Numbered from the stretch's first letter, positions 26,919 to 35,936 are shown. The stretch: 64,000 nt of DNA from Larkinella soli (GCF_003703975.1 NZ_QTJY01000002.1:248001-312000), one strand, 5' to 3'. Notes: generated by a model from the sequence alone, not told the origin. Numbers and translations are program-made.

Positions 26919-27503
26919 TTGGAAGTGGCAACCAGCGAAAAAAGGTACGAGATTTTAAGTGGGTTACCTGCCTATGGACCCTTGTACATCCCGGTTACCC
27001 AAGTTGAACGGCCTTTTATCAATCCCTACAGTGAGGGATTCGTTGTGCGGTTTTTTGGTCCATCCGGTGAATCATGGGTAGCTAATTTCAGTCTTGGACA
27101 CAGCTCCTTCCATGCGGTCTTCGATTTCCCTCAGACCAACTTATGCCTTGTCATTGCTGGTGGAAACGGTTATATCATGAAGCCTACCCAGACAAAACCG
27201 GTCAATACGTTTGGGAGTGCGATCAGAGCCGCGATCTTAACGGATCACGATGAAGTCGTAGCCGTTGAAGATACGCATGTAACCATTATTTGCTCAACGG
27301 GGCACATCTGGGTGTCCGAACGAATTTCCTGGGATGGCATCAAGGATTTACGTATCGATAAGAGGGTTATCTTCGGAAGTAGTTATGATCCAATGGCTCA
27401 CCATAACGAGTGGACCGATTTTACCCTTGATTTAGACACCAAACAACTCACGGGTGGCAGTTACAGAAGGTACTTCAATTCAGACGGAACGCCCTTTAAG
27501 TGA
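26919..27503 (+). CDS. Unrecognised island protein
   Basis: A 194-residue protein with no signal peptide or membrane helix. It appears rich in beta strands with many aromatic residues (FVVRFFGPSGESWVANFSLG, YIMKPTQTK, ICSTGHIWVSERISWDG). I do not recognise the family. The start is a TTG at 26919, placed directly after repeat K; a GTG lies two codons later. Small soluble proteins of this sort in tandem same-strand arrays are often immunity proteins of polymorphic toxins, but no toxin gene is present, so this is only a possibility. It is AT-rich relative to the chromosome. Confidence 0.65.
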   Translation: MEVATSEKRYEILSGLPAYGPLYIPVTQVERPFINPYSEGFVVRFFGPSGESWVANFSLGHSSFHAVFDFPQTNLCLVIAGGNGYIMKPTQTKPVNTFGSAIRAAILTDHDEVVAVEDTHVTIICSTGHIWVSERISWDGIKDLRIDKRVIFGSSYDPMAHHNEWTDFTLDLDTKQLTGGSYRRYFNSDGTPFK

Positions 27504-27566
27504 CGACTCTCGTGGGAGTTTTTATTGACATAAAGCGAACTATACAACTGATTCTTTACCCTTTTC

Positions 27567-28073
27567 ATGACTCTAGATGAATTGAGCAAGAAGGAAAGAG
27601 AACTGCTTCTCCAAATTGATGGTACCAAAGGCTCAATAGAAGAAAAAGCTGACCAACTGAAGGCTAAGGGCATATTTGATGCCTATAAACAAGTGCATGA
27701 CGGCTATGCTGATCTTGCCAAAGAAAACAACGAAGCGCTGAAGCGAGGCCTGTTTCTCCAATGGTATGCCTTGGTGGAACCATCCTTCTTAACCGGTATC
27801 AACGACATCGATTCACAAGCAGAAAAGGAAATCATTCGGGTCCTGGATGATCAGATTGGTGAGAACGAGGTTGACGCTGAGCTTTATTCCATGGTGAGTT
27901 ATTACGCTGATTGGGAGAATGTGTTCGACCGCTTTAACGGTTATAGTAATCTCACCCAATTGCTGAAAAACAGATTAGATTATGATTCTATCATTCTGCA
28001 ACTTAAACAAAGTGACCTAACCAGTAGAGGCCAGATGGGCATTTATTGGCAATCAGTTATTCCTCTTCGCTAA
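27567..28073 (+). CDS. Unrecognised all-helical island protein
   Basis: A 168-residue, strongly charged and apparently all-alpha protein. The first 70 residues have a coiled-coil look (ELSKKERELLLQIDG, EEKADQLKAKGIFDAYKQ). The rest is helical with aromatic residues (GLFLQWYALVEPSFLTG, YYADWENVFDRFNGY), reminiscent of HEAT-like or immunity folds. There is no signal and no family I recognise. It follows the previous gene by 63 bases; the gap carries only a short ACTATACAACTG motif instead of a full repeat. Confidence 0.65.
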   Translation: MTLDELSKKERELLLQIDGTKGSIEEKADQLKAKGIFDAYKQVHDGYADLAKENNEALKRGLFLQWYALVEPSFLTGINDIDSQAEKEIIRVLDDQIGENEVDAELYSMVSYYADWENVFDRFNGYSNLTQLLKNRLDYDSIILQLKQSDLTSRGQMGIYWQSVIPLR

Positions 28074-28101
28074 CTTAATCACACTTGAACAACCGTTAAC
28101 A

Positions 28102-28442
28102 ATGCCAGAAGAAGACTTTGTGGATGGTTTTTATGAGTTAAAAACTCAACTCCTTAGAATGTACTTTCATCCTTCTTAAGATGAATATGCGAGTGCTCAC
28201 ATAGCCAAAATGATTAAGTCATTAGGTGTAGATAGTAGCGAAACAGGAACCTTTTATAGAATCCTCGATGGTGCCCTGTGACAGACGCTTTATATACTGT
28301 TTTGTTAGGATTGGATGGCGGAGCTTTAATTGGTGACAACAATCAGCAGATGTATAAATTATTCAATGAGCAATGCGATGAACCTACTAAAGGTAACGAA
28401 ATAGAGGGTTACGCTTGGGAATACTTTCACAATCAGAAATAG
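28102..28442 (+). pseudogene. Broken small island gene
   Basis: ATG 28102 opens a frame that meets TAA after 25 codons (YFHPS-stop). It resumes in frame with DEYASAHIAKMIKSLG and then needs a two-base shift near 28280 to continue as TDALYTVLLGLDGGALIGD to a TAG at 28440-28442. Reassembled, it is a ~110-residue acidic soluble protein. The continuous protein-like sequence across both lesions shows a once-intact gene. I do not recognise the family. It starts 28 bases after the previous gene. Confidence 0.6.
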
Positions 28443-28564
28443 CATTTACTTTTCTCAAGCCAGCCTGATTTTGAGTGTACTTGGTAATTCTGAATTATTT
28501 TCACTTCCATAAGTTGAGCTTTTAACTGACCTAAAAAAGAGGTATAAATTGGATGGTTGATCAG

Positions 28565-28710
28565 CAATCCTTAAAACGCCTGAATATGAAGGGGCTCTCA
28601 GTGGGGCAGGCGTCTTATCAAAGGAAGCATTAGTGAAGATCCGAAATTTAACCTGATCTCCCCAAATTCCTCAGATTGGTTTTGATAATGTCTGATCATA
28701 TAGCACAACA
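28565..28710 (+). repeat. Array repeat R1 (copy F, long form)
   Basis: CTTAAAACGCCTGAATATGA, a CGCCTG/CAGGCG inverted pair, CGTCTTATCAAAGGAAGCAT, then ATTAGTGAAGATCC, CCCCAAATTCCTCAGATTGG and a degenerate end CATATAGCACAACA. It contains both left and right halves of R1, so it defines the full element of about 150 bases. It precedes the gene at 28734. Confidence 0.65.
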
Positions 28711-28733
28711 CCGACGTCAAAAAGATCTGAAAA

Positions 28734-29144
28734 ATGACCAGGATTGAGTTCATTAACTTTGTTCGAAACACTCTGGAAGAACTGATCCAGTATGCAGAAA
28801 TTTATGCTGAAAAAGATTTTCCCAGAGACCTCGCCTTTAAGTGGATAGGTGAATCGACTTGGGAATATGATCAACAAAAGATTTTAAGCCGACTAGTGGA
28901 TCGCGTGTATCAAGGAGAGGAGCAAATTTATCCTTGTGTTAACTTGATTGTAAAAGGGATTAAAGCGGGTAAGGTGGAGATAGAAGGTCAGATAGCTGGT
29001 TATGAACCAAGAGCTTTTCAGAAAGGATGGAGTGGGCGTATGGGCCCCTTTATTTATGGGGTTGGTTTTACTACCTCCACGGATAAAGCTAAACTAGAAA
29101 GGATTAGAGCTAAGTTAATTCAGAAAGGATTATTACCTGGTTAA
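28734..29144 (+). CDS. Unrecognised small island protein
   Basis: A 136-residue soluble protein with mixed helices and strands: an amphipathic N-terminal helix (EFINFVRNTLEELIQYAE), a tryptophan-containing centre (AFKWIGESTWEYDQQK) and a C-terminal glycine-rich strand region (GRMGPFIYGVGFTTSTDKA). It lacks a signal peptide and a known motif. Its TAA overlaps an ATG of the next frame, which may mean coupled translation. It follows repeat F. Confidence 0.65.
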   Translation: MTRIEFINFVRNTLEELIQYAEIYAEKDFPRDLAFKWIGESTWEYDQQKILSRLVDRVYQGEEQIYPCVNLIVKGIKAGKVEIEGQIAGYEPRAFQKGWSGRMGPFIYGVGFTTSTDKAKLERIRAKLIQKGLLPG

Positions 29145-29170
29145 TGATTATAATGCAACTTATACAACAG

Positions 29171-29449
29171 ATGAAAAAGGTTAGTGTAATACTCTCTAAC
29201 GATGAATATGAAACGATAAAAAGCTGTTTTAGCCAGCAAAATAACTTTAATTACCTTTTTCGCCAGGAGAATCTTTTTAATCAAGACGGTGAAGTTGAAC
29301 TCTCTATTCCTCTTTGGCAATTCGACAACTTCATGATAGGGTTAGTCGAAGCTAGAAGGGCCAAAGGAACGATCAACAGCAGGTATACAAATTTTGGACA
29401 CAAAGTAGATTTAATCATTGATAGACTTACCACGCAGTTCTACGGATAG
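29171..29449 (+). CDS. Unrecognised small island protein
   Basis: A 92-residue protein beginning MKKVSVILSNDEYETIK. I chose ATG 29171 because CTTATACAACAG, the motif found before other starts in this array, lies immediately upstream; in-frame ATGs at 29144 and 29156 would extend it. The sequence is soluble and charged with no known motif (SIPLWQFDNFMIGLVEARRA near the middle). Its position directly after another small gene and before a repeat fits the single-gene units of the array. Confidence 0.55.
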   Translation: MKKVSVILSNDEYETIKSCFSQQNNFNYLFRQENLFNQDGEVELSIPLWQFDNFMIGLVEARRAKGTINSRYTNFGHKVDLIIDRLTTQFYG

Positions 29450-29501
29450 TCTCTTAAGATAGTGGTAGTTAGAAAACGAATTCGGGAAAAGAACAAACTT
29501 C

Positions 29502-29572
29502 CTGGTGAGATAATTTCAGTAGCTACCTAAAACTTTAGTAGCTTGGCTATCTTAAATCAGATTATACAACAG
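29502..29572 (+). repeat. Array repeat R2 (copy J)
   Basis: CCTGGTGAGATAATTTCAGT, AGCTACCTAAAACTTTAGTA and GGCTATCTTAAATCAGATTA ending TACAACAG. It is nearly the same as copy K at 26839. The following ATG is at 29577. Confidence 0.75.
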
Positions 29573-29576
29573 GAAG

Positions 29577-29813
29577 ATGGAGCTAGAAATCAGCTATCGA
29601 CACTTTCAAAACGGAGACCTAGGCAATTTGAGTCAAGTAGAGTTTGGAAAGGGAGAAAAGATAGGTGCTATTGACTTTTGGAGTTAAGGCTATGTCGGTA
29701 TTCACTTAGTGAATACCGATACCGGTCAAGAGCTAATCAATATCTTAATAAGCCCTGAAGAGAAGTCAGAAGTGAAAAAACACTTGTTAAATTTGATAGC
29801 TATCCTAACATAA
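29577..29813 (+). pseudogene. Small island gene with an in-frame stop
   Basis: ATG 29577 begins MELEISYRHFQNGDLGNLSQ and continues to FWS, where an in-frame TAA (codon 37) interrupts it. The same frame then goes on as GYVGIHLVNTDTGQELIN to TAA 29811-29813. Total length would be 78 residues. A second damaged member of this family, with LKIGFRHFQNGDLGDLSQVE, is at 40443-40717, so this is a real gene family in the array. Function is unknown. Confidence 0.65.
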
Positions 29814-29843
29814 CAGCACTTATACAACTAAACGGAACCTTTA

Positions 29844-30332
29844 ATGAGCTTTCAAAGGTGTTATACTTTTCTATTACTAGGGGTACTACTTGTATCTTGT
29901 CGGAAAGAATTGAGAGTTGAAAAGTTTTCTTTTATTCTTGAGAGTAATATTTCTTATGTAATCAACGCAAAAGATAACCTATACATGGTTAGGTACATGG
30001 ATCAAAAAGATACCACAGTTAAACTAGATTTATCTGAACAGGAAATATCACTAATAAAAGATACGTATATTAACAACAAGCTTTATAGCTTACCAACTTT
30101 ATATAAACCAGATCCTAAGTGTGAAGAGCTACCACTTGACATGATACAACTAACCGTCTTCTATAATGGACAGAAGAAGCAGGTCTTTAAATTTGCCGAT
30201 TGTGAAAACTACGATTTTAATACTATGCAAAAAATAAGGAAGATTAACGAAGTAGTGATTAAGATAAAAGAAGCGGCTTTTTCAAAAACTCAAATTAAGA
30301 ACCTACCAAGTTCAAACATTATATACATGTAA
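29844..30332 (+). CDS. Predicted lipoprotein of unknown function
   Basis: A 162-residue protein with an N-terminal signal ending in a lipobox (LLVSC, lipidated Cys19). It should therefore sit on the periplasmic side of a membrane. The mature part is mixed alpha/beta and Lys-rich, with a possible disulfide pair (DPKCEELP and FADCENYDF). No domain is recognised. It is AT-rich. The motif CTTATACAACT at 29819-29829 precedes it in place of a full repeat. Confidence 0.65.
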   Translation: MSFQRCYTFLLLGVLLVSCRKELRVEKFSFILESNISYVINAKDNLYMVRYMDQKDTTVKLDLSEQEISLIKDTYINNKLYSLPTLYKPDPKCEELPLDMIQLTVFYNGQKKQVFKFADCENYDFNTMQKIRKINEVVIKIKEAAFSKTQIKNLPSSNIIYM

Positions 30333-30429
30333 TTCGAGTAGAGCAGAAAGTATAAAGATTTTTATATTTGTAAAGATTATATTTGGCGATCATCTTCTAA
30401 ACTTTTCATAACATCAGTTACGAAATGAA

Positions 30430-30500
30430 CGTGGGAAAAGTACAAAGTCTATGTTTCATATCTGTCTCCTTAATCGCCCGTTTTATGACACGCTTCTTGT
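30430..30500 (+). repeat. Array repeat R1 (copy C, left part)
   Basis: CGTGGGAAAAGTACAAAGTC, TTTCATATCTGTCTCCTTAA and TCGCCCGTTTTATGACACG match copy A (22861-22920). The right half is missing; the recombinase pseudogene follows on the same strand. Confidence 0.65.
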
Positions 30501-30605
30501 TACGCCAGGAAGCAGCTTCCCTTCTCGGCCTGGCCGTCTCAAAAACCCATCTCACCAATCTATGTTCCTTTTTCCTATATTTGCATGAGTTTGTGAAACA
30601 GTTTT

Positions 30606-31188
30606 ATGCTCTTCGGATACGCACGCGTTTCGACGGCACCGGCCGCCCGGACAGGACCAGAACTTATCGCTGCAACGGGATGACCTCAAAAAGGCGGGTT
30701 GTCAAAAAATCTTTCAAGAAAAGGTATCCTCTGCCAAAGAGCGGCCGCAGCTACAAAAGCTGTTGGAGATTCTTCGGGAAGGGGATACGATTATTGTTTG
30801 GAAATTAGACCGGCTCGGAAGGTCCCTCAAAGAGTTGTTCACCCTGGTTCATGAGTTTCAAAGCAAAGGCATTGGTTTCCGAAGTCTGAATGATGCGATT
30901 GACACCACGACTGCTCAGGGACGCTTGGTGTGTAACCTATTTGCTTCGCTAGCTGAGTTTGAACGGGATCTGATCCGTGAACGAACGAAAGCCGGCTTGG
31001 CCTCGGCTCGGGCCAGGGGCTGACTAGGGGGGCGGCCGAAAGGACTGTCTCCGGAAGCTCAAACCAAAGCCAAGGCGGTCAAGGCCATGTATGCAACCAA
31101 AACGCATTCGATTGCCGAAATTAGTCAGTTATCTCATTTAAGCCGGTCGACGGTATATAGGTATTTAGCCTGGCAGGAGAAAAAATAG
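30606..31188 (+). pseudogene. Serine recombinase (resolvase/invertase), disrupted
   Basis: The gene opens MLFGYARVST with catalytic Ser9. A GC-rich insertion at 30639-30650 shifts the frame, which resumes as DQNLSLQRDDLKKAG and runs through the conserved VWKLDRLGRSLKEL and FASLAEFERDLIRERTKAG segments. It then meets TGA at 31021-31023 where the family has Arg (ARARG then LGGRPKGLS, so CGA to TGA). The C-terminal helix-turn-helix (SIAEISQLSHLSRSTVYRY) remains readable to TAG 31188. It would have been a ~190-residue site-specific recombinase of the kind carried by transposons and islands. Two independent lesions make it inactive. Confidence 0.8.
30639..30650. repeat. Short GC-rich hairpin insertion, site 3
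   Basis: CCGGCCGCCCGG, a 4-bp stem with a 4-base loop, sits inside an insertion that breaks the resolvase frame between VST and DQN. Two similar hairpins break the transposase at 37709 and 38524. Confidence 0.5.
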
Positions 31189-31320
31189 TAGCTGATTAAG
31201 AAAAGAAGTTAATCCCTCAGGGGAATATCCTATTTTTAGTTTTATAAATGCTGCTGGGCTAGACGTTCCTCTGTTAACCTGGGAAGTACGTCCAGGCTCC
31301 TTAGGCTTATGATGTGATTT

Positions 31321-32091
31321 CTATAACCAACCTTCCGCATTGGCATAGGCAATGAGGGCATGACTATTTTTGACGTTAGCCTTTAGAAATAAGCTGTACC
31401 GATGTTTCTTGACCGTGCTGGTGGTAATAGAGAGGGTATCCGCAATTTCTTTTGTAGTCAATCCTCGGTAGATTAAGTCTACCACTTCCATCTCCCGGGA
31501 AGTTAATTTCTGTTTTTTGGCCCCTAATCGGTAGGTGTTTATTTTACGAAGGCCTTTCTCCTTAACAGAAAACACCTCGAGATTAACTTCCCGGAATGGA
31601 ATGGCTTTGGTCTCCTCCAGCAGTATGAAAAAAACAGGTCGCTGGTGTTTGGTGAGCAAGGTGATTTTTTCATCCCGCAGGTGTACATACTGGCCATCTT
31701 TCCGCCTAAAACGGTAATTGATTACAAAACGTAACCGGTGCAATTCCCCTTGCCTGGAAAACTCCTGTATGTATTGGTAACCACTACTCACCGCCTGGAG
31801 ATCATCCGGATGCACCAGGGTCAGGAAGCTTTCCGGGGAAAAACCTTTAAACTCCCGTTCCGAGTAACCTAATATTTGTTTACAGTTAGAACTCACGTAG
31901 GGAGACGTTTGGTGTTTTAAGTGGCACAGGACCACTACTCGGCCCGGGAACAGCTGTTCGGCAAAACGGATACTTTCCAGCAAGGCCTCCTGATCCAGTT
32001 CAGCTACCTGCGGCACTTCAGCGGTTGCTAAACTGACGGCCCGGGTCGCACGATCCAACGTTTGAAGACCCTTCAATAGTTCTGCTTTCAT
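31321..32091 (-). CDS. PAS domain LuxR-type transcriptional regulator
   Basis: A 256-residue cytoplasmic regulator. Residues ~45-155 form a PAS domain (KQILGYSEREFKGFSPESFL, LVHPDDLQAVSSGY, FRRKDGQYVHLRDEKI), probably binding a small ligand or sensing redox. The C-terminal ~60 residues are a LuxR helix-turn-helix (LTSREMEVVDLIYRGLTTKE, SITTSTVKKHRYSLFLK). I chose ATG 32091 (MKAELLKGL); an upstream in-frame ATG at 32142 is also possible. It is transcribed towards the resolvase remnant. No target is evident. Confidence 0.82.
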   Translation of the reverse strand: MKAELLKGLQTLDRATRAVSLATAEVPQVAELDQEALLESIRFAEQLFPGRVVVLCHLKHQTSPYVSSNCKQILGYSEREFKGFSPESFLTLVHPDDLQAVSSGYQYIQEFSRQGELHRLRFVINYRFRRKDGQYVHLRDEKITLLTKHQRPVFFILLEETKAIPFREVNLEVFSVKEKGLRKINTYRLGAKKQKLTSREMEVVDLIYRGLTTKEIADTLSITTSTVKKHRYSLFLKANVKNSHALIAYANAEGWL

Positions 32092-32360
32092 ATCTTGAGC
32101 TATTAATATAGCATGCCACCAGCCCGTGTTGACTGGTGGCATGGACTGCGGTTTATACTTACTTACTACTGGCTTACTACCTCTTTACCTCGTTCTTTAC
32201 CCCGCCCTACCTGCTGGGCAGAAACATACAGGCTACCGCCCAGGATACACCAGGGAACGCCCCACAGATAATTTACAAGGTAGTTAGGCGCCCCAGTGAG
32301 GATGACGATGGGAAACATACAAAAAAATGGATAAAGTCCTACGGCCAGAACGGGCAGAAT

Positions 32361-32798
32361 CTACCATCCCTTCCACGCCTTGCTTCGGATCGCGGCAATA
32401 CCCAGTAGTAGCATACCGCCGGCCGTCAGGAGTAATCCAACCGGAACGATGTACACTAAATTCCATAGCTCCAGGGCAATGGCCAGGCAACCCAAACAGT
32501 AGAATAACAGCCCCGTTAGGGGAATCCAAAACACCTTTTGCTGTGGTAACACCCGAGCCGTGGAGAGAGCCCACAGGCCCAGGAGCAGAAAGATCCAGGC
32601 GGCAATGGATAGCGAAAGGGAGAGGGAGTCGATCCGGCGGTCGGGTAGTTCGACGACCACCAGGTTCAGCATCAGGAGTATACATTCGATTAATAACATT
32701 GCTCCGCCTACGGTTACGTATAGACTTGCCTGTCGTATAGGACGGGCCAACCAATTGGTGTGATGACTTATGTGCGTTGTCAAAGATTTTGATGGCAA
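32361..32798 (-). CDS. Four-helix membrane protein of unknown function
   Basis: A 145-residue protein with four hydrophobic segments at ~28-48, 62-80, 88-108 and 115-135 (LYVTVGGAMLLIECILLMLN, AAWIFLLLGLWALSTA, PLTGLLFYCLGCLAIAL, VPVGLLLTAGGMLLLGI). It is an inner-membrane protein with a basic C-terminus. No family is recognised. It lies between the LuxR regulator and the serine hydrolase on the same strand, but the gaps of about 270 and 260 bases argue against one operon. The spacer 32799-33060 shows nothing further. Confidence 0.65.
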   Translation of the reverse strand: MPSKSLTTHISHHTNWLARPIRQASLYVTVGGAMLLIECILLMLNLVVVELPDRRIDSLSLSLSIAAWIFLLLGLWALSTARVLPQQKVFWIPLTGLLFYCLGCLAIALELWNLVYIVPVGLLLTAGGMLLLGIAAIRSKAWKGW

Positions 32799-33060
32799 AA
32801 CTAGCAGGTGCTTGCTGCCGAATCTATAGAACTTTAGGAGTAACTTTTACCTCAATAGTTATCATGAATTGTACCCCATACTGGGTATGTAATGCTGTTG
32901 AGGATCGTACGTTTTGAACCCAAAGCCGCAGAATCTCCGTGAAGTAAAGCATGGACCTCATGTTTAGTAAACCCTCCCGGCGTGGGACGAAGGAACCTTC
33001 ATTTATCTAAAGGGAGATAGTAGGAGTTGGGTTCTATCCCAGTCTTGAAGAGGGATCGAT

Positions 33061-34149
33061 TTATTGGCCAGCATTATAGGGGCGCACTCCGAAACAGCCG
33101 AACAAGGGGTCCTCATAGTTTATCCCTAATTTGACGATTCGTTCCGCTATCCGTAAGCCTTGGTTAGCAATATTGACAAAATACACCACCGCTGTCCGGC
33201 GTTCTACCGATCCAATCACGTAGCCGCTGGCCGAGGGGCTCTTCGCCCACTGACAGAATAAATCCCCCGTGGGTGTATGTTGAATGGCAAAACCTGTACC
33301 CCAGGATACTCGACCCGGTTGGCAGATATCCGTCTTTACGGGTGAACTGATCAGCGCTTTTGTCGATGCGGGCTCCGGCTTCATCATCGTCTCAACGATA
33401 AATTTGGCATAATCCTCCGCCGTCGTTCGTAACGTATGAGCGACGTTGGCAGGTTCCGGCTCATCGACGACAACCTTACCCGTCCTATCATACGAGCGAG
33501 CGTAGTGACTGGCGTCTTTTGGTTGATAGGCATAACTCGTATGATTCATGGCCAATGGGTCGAACACGAGTTGCTTCATGAACGAGTCAATCGGTTGCTT
33601 GGCCAGATACTCAATGACCAGTTGCAACAGGTAATAACCTTCCCCCGAATAGCTGTATCGACTACCCGGTGGAAACAGCAAGGTCAGGGGTTTTCCCTCC
33701 GCCCGCCAATTCGGCAGGCCGCTGGTGTGGTTTAACACCATTCGGGCCGTGATCAGCTTCATTTGATCATCGGCTAGCGGTCCCTTTAGAAAACCAGTCT
33801 CTAAATAGGTACGGGGAACCAGGTTGACCAGGGGGATATCTAAGGCGATTTTCCCTTGTCTGCTCCACAGCAGGACGGCATAGGCGAAGAGGGGTTTACC
33901 TAAGGAGGCCCCTCGAAAGATGGTGCTGCTGGCAACGGCCTGTTCGGTGTCTTTATTTTTAACGCCAAAGCCTTCACTCCAGGTGACTTTGCCCTCTTCG
34001 ATAAGGGCAATCGATAAGCCGGGTGTAGCCGTACTGTCGAGCATGGATGGCAACGCATGTTGCAGGCGCTGAACCGGAGTTTGAGCCATGGCGGGTAGCC
34101 AAACAATGGCAACTAAAGCGAGGGTCGTTAGGCTGAAAGGAAAATGCAT
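33061..34149 (-). CDS. Exported serine hydrolase (class C beta-lactamase/DD-peptidase fold)
   Basis: A 362-residue protein with a signal peptide (residues 1-22, cleavage near AMAQTP). The nucleophile motif SxxK is SLGK at 82-85, and the second motif is YSG in RYSYSGEGYY near 164. The third motif (KTG/HxG class) is unclear in the C-terminus. Members hydrolyse peptides, esters or lactams in the periplasm; true beta-lactamase activity should not be assumed. I chose ATG 34149 as the signal-peptide start; an in-frame ATG at 34188 would add 13 polar residues. Repeat copy H lies upstream in the same direction. Confidence 0.85.
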   Translation of the reverse strand: MHFPFSLTTLALVAIVWLPAMAQTPVQRLQHALPSMLDSTATPGLSIALIEEGKVTWSEGFGVKNKDTEQAVASSTIFRGASLGKPLFAYAVLLWSRQGKIALDIPLVNLVPRTYLETGFLKGPLADDQMKLITARMVLNHTSGLPNWRAEGKPLTLLFPPGSRYSYSGEGYYLLQLVIEYLAKQPIDSFMKQLVFDPLAMNHTSYAYQPKDASHYARSYDRTGKVVVDEPEPANVAHTLRTTAEDYAKFIVETMMKPEPASTKALISSPVKTDICQPGRVSWGTGFAIQHTPTGDLFCQWAKSPSASGYVIGSVERRTAVVYFVNIANQGLRIAERIVKLGINYEDPLFGCFGVRPYNAGQ

Positions 34150-34188
34150 GGAGGAGTTGGTTAGAAAGGGCCTTCCTTTTGGTGACAA

Positions 34189-34655
34189 CTACCATACCAC
34201 AGTTAAAAAAGAGGGATTCCAGCGGAATGGAAGGCATACCAGCCGGCAAGCTCGTTCGATTTCGGACATAAAAAGGACTAATTTGTCCGTTTTTGATCAG
34301 TGCTTGCATTCCTGCAAAACGCTCCATTAACAAGAAGTCCCAATAGAAGTGTCTAACTATTCGGGCGATTTCTGAGATGCTTTGCCAATTGTTAAGTTTA
34401 GTTAACTTATTAATTTTTAATCATTTGTTTGCTAAAAATTATATGATTCTTTAAGCTTGTCCTAGTGATGGTTCGCTAGAGTTTTTACCTGATAGTAGCG
34501 ATCTGTCCGTCTCTTCGTTTCAGCATCCTCAACGTTGTTCTGGAAAATAACTGCCTCCAGAGCACATAGATCAGCCCTTCCTGAGTAGGCTGCAATCCAT
34601 TCCTATTTACTGGTGGAATTGAGTCAATTGGTAGCCAATTTATCAATCATAATTT
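34189..34655. other. 467-bp spacer between diverging genes
   Basis: It contains repeat copy H (34322-34378) and an AT-rich stretch at 34380-34460. No convincing coding sequence is seen. The remainder probably holds the promoters of the serine hydrolase and the M20 peptidase, but no TAnnTTTG box stands out. Confidence 0.5.
34322..34378 (-). repeat. Array repeat R1 (copy H)
   Basis: On the minus strand it reads CATCTCAGAAATCGCCCGAA, TAGTTAGACACTTCTATTGG and TTCTTGTTAATGGAG. It shares ACTTCTATTG with copy G. The next gene in its direction is the serine hydrolase, also on the minus strand. Confidence 0.7.
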
Positions 34656-35936
34656 ATGAAATTTATTTTCCTCTGGCTAGCACTTATTAACTATGAACTA
34701 ACGGCTCAACCGTTATCCAAACCAGAACAGGATGTGATGGCTACGGTTAAAAAGCAACTTCCCCAAACCCAGGCATTTCTGGAAGAAGTAGTCAACATCA
34801 ACAGCGGTACCCTCAACCTCGACGGCGTTCGGCAGGTCGGGAAGCTCATGGCCGCCGAGTTCGATAAATTAGGCTTCAAAACAGAGTGGGTCAGCCTGCC
34901 CGACTCGCTCAACCGGGCGGGCCATCTGGTGGCTACCAGGCAGGGTACCCAAGGCAAAAAGCTCTTTCTGATTGGGCATCTGGACACCGTTTTTGAGAAA
35001 TCACTGCCGATGGACCCCTTCAAACGAACAACCGACTCAATGGCAATGGGGCAGGGAGTAATTGATGATAAAGGGGGTGATGTGGTGATGCTGGCTGCGT
35101 TAAAAGCGCTACATACACAAAAACTGCTGGACAATACCTCCATTACAGTCTATCTAACAGGCGATGAAGAAACCGGTGGCACGCCCGGCAACCCGGAAGG
35201 TCGGCGGGACTTTATCGAACGGGCCAAACGATGTGATATAGCACTTGGCTTTGAGACAGGTTTAGGCAAGAGTCTTATTGTAACCGCCAAACGGGGAGCT
35301 ACTTTCTGGACGCTTGACGTAAAAGCGCGTTCCGGGCATTCCTCCAAAATCTTCGCTGAAATGGGTTACGGTGCGGTTTACGAAGCGGTGCGGATTGTGA
35401 ACGAATTCCGTCGGGCGCTGGGGCAGGAGAAGAATCTGACGCTTAATCCGGGGCTCTTTGTGGGAGGTGCTCTGCAATACGATGATAAATCAGCGGAAGC
35501 ACGGGTAGTCGGCAAAGGCAATATTGTAGCCGGTTCAGCCCTAGTACAAGGTAATTTGCGGTTTCTGACCAATGTCCAGAAAGAAAGTGCCAAAGCGCGA
35601 ATGCGGGAAATCGTGGAGAAAAGTCTTCCCCTGACAAAGGCAAGCATTTCGTTTACCGACCTAATGCCAGCGATGGAGCCCACTGCGGCCAACGAGGACC
35701 TCCGCAAGCAGTTAGAAAATGTGAACCTGACTCTGGGATTGGGGCCATTGGTAGCCGTTGATCCCAGCATTCGGGGGGCCAGTGATATTTCGTATGTGGC
35801 TCCTTATTTGTCCGGCCTTGACGGTCTTGGAGCACCCGGCAAAGGAGAGCACAGCATAGAGGAGACCGTATACACCAAAGAACTTCCCCAGGTCATTCAG
35901 CGGGCAGCCTTGTTCATCTACCGGCTTACCCGCTAA
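34656..35936 (+). CDS. M20 family metallopeptidase (glutamate carboxypeptidase-like)
   Basis: A 426-residue exported zinc peptidase with a signal peptide (residues 1-18, cleavage near LTAQP). Metal and catalytic residues are visible: IGHLDTVFE (His108, Asp110), GVIDDKGG (Asp138) and TGDEETGGTPG (Glu pair ~170), with a His near the end in GKGEHSIEE. The dimerisation domain lies between ~200 and 320. The pattern matches the carboxypeptidase G2 branch. It is more GC-rich than neighbouring island genes and stands between repeat copies H and G, both pointing the other way. Confidence 0.88.
   Translation: MKFIFLWLALINYELTAQPLSKPEQDVMATVKKQLPQTQAFLEEVVNINSGTLNLDGVRQVGKLMAAEFDKLGFKTEWVSLPDSLNRAGHLVATRQGTQGKKLFLIGHLDTVFEKSLPMDPFKRTTDSMAMGQGVIDDKGGDVVMLAALKALHTQKLLDNTSITVYLTGDEETGGTPGNPEGRRDFIERAKRCDIALGFETGLGKSLIVTAKRGATFWTLDVKARSGHSSKIFAEMGYGAVYEAVRIVNEFRRALGQEKNLTLNPGLFVGGALQYDDKSAEARVVGKGNIVAGSALVQGNLRFLTNVQKESAKARMREIVEKSLPLTKASISFTDLMPAMEPTAANEDLRKQLENVNLTLGLGPLVAVDPSIRGASDISYVAPYLSGLDGLGAPGKGEHSIEETVYTKELPQVIQRAALFIYRLTR

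Noticed and set aside
30425-30808. 127-codon open frame
   Set aside because: It covers repeat copy C and runs out of frame through the resolvase, whose true frame is clear from homology.
32284-32754. 156-codon minus-strand frame and 137-codon plus-strand frame over the same place
   Set aside because: The third frame encodes a clean four-helix membrane protein at 32361-32798; the others are shadows.
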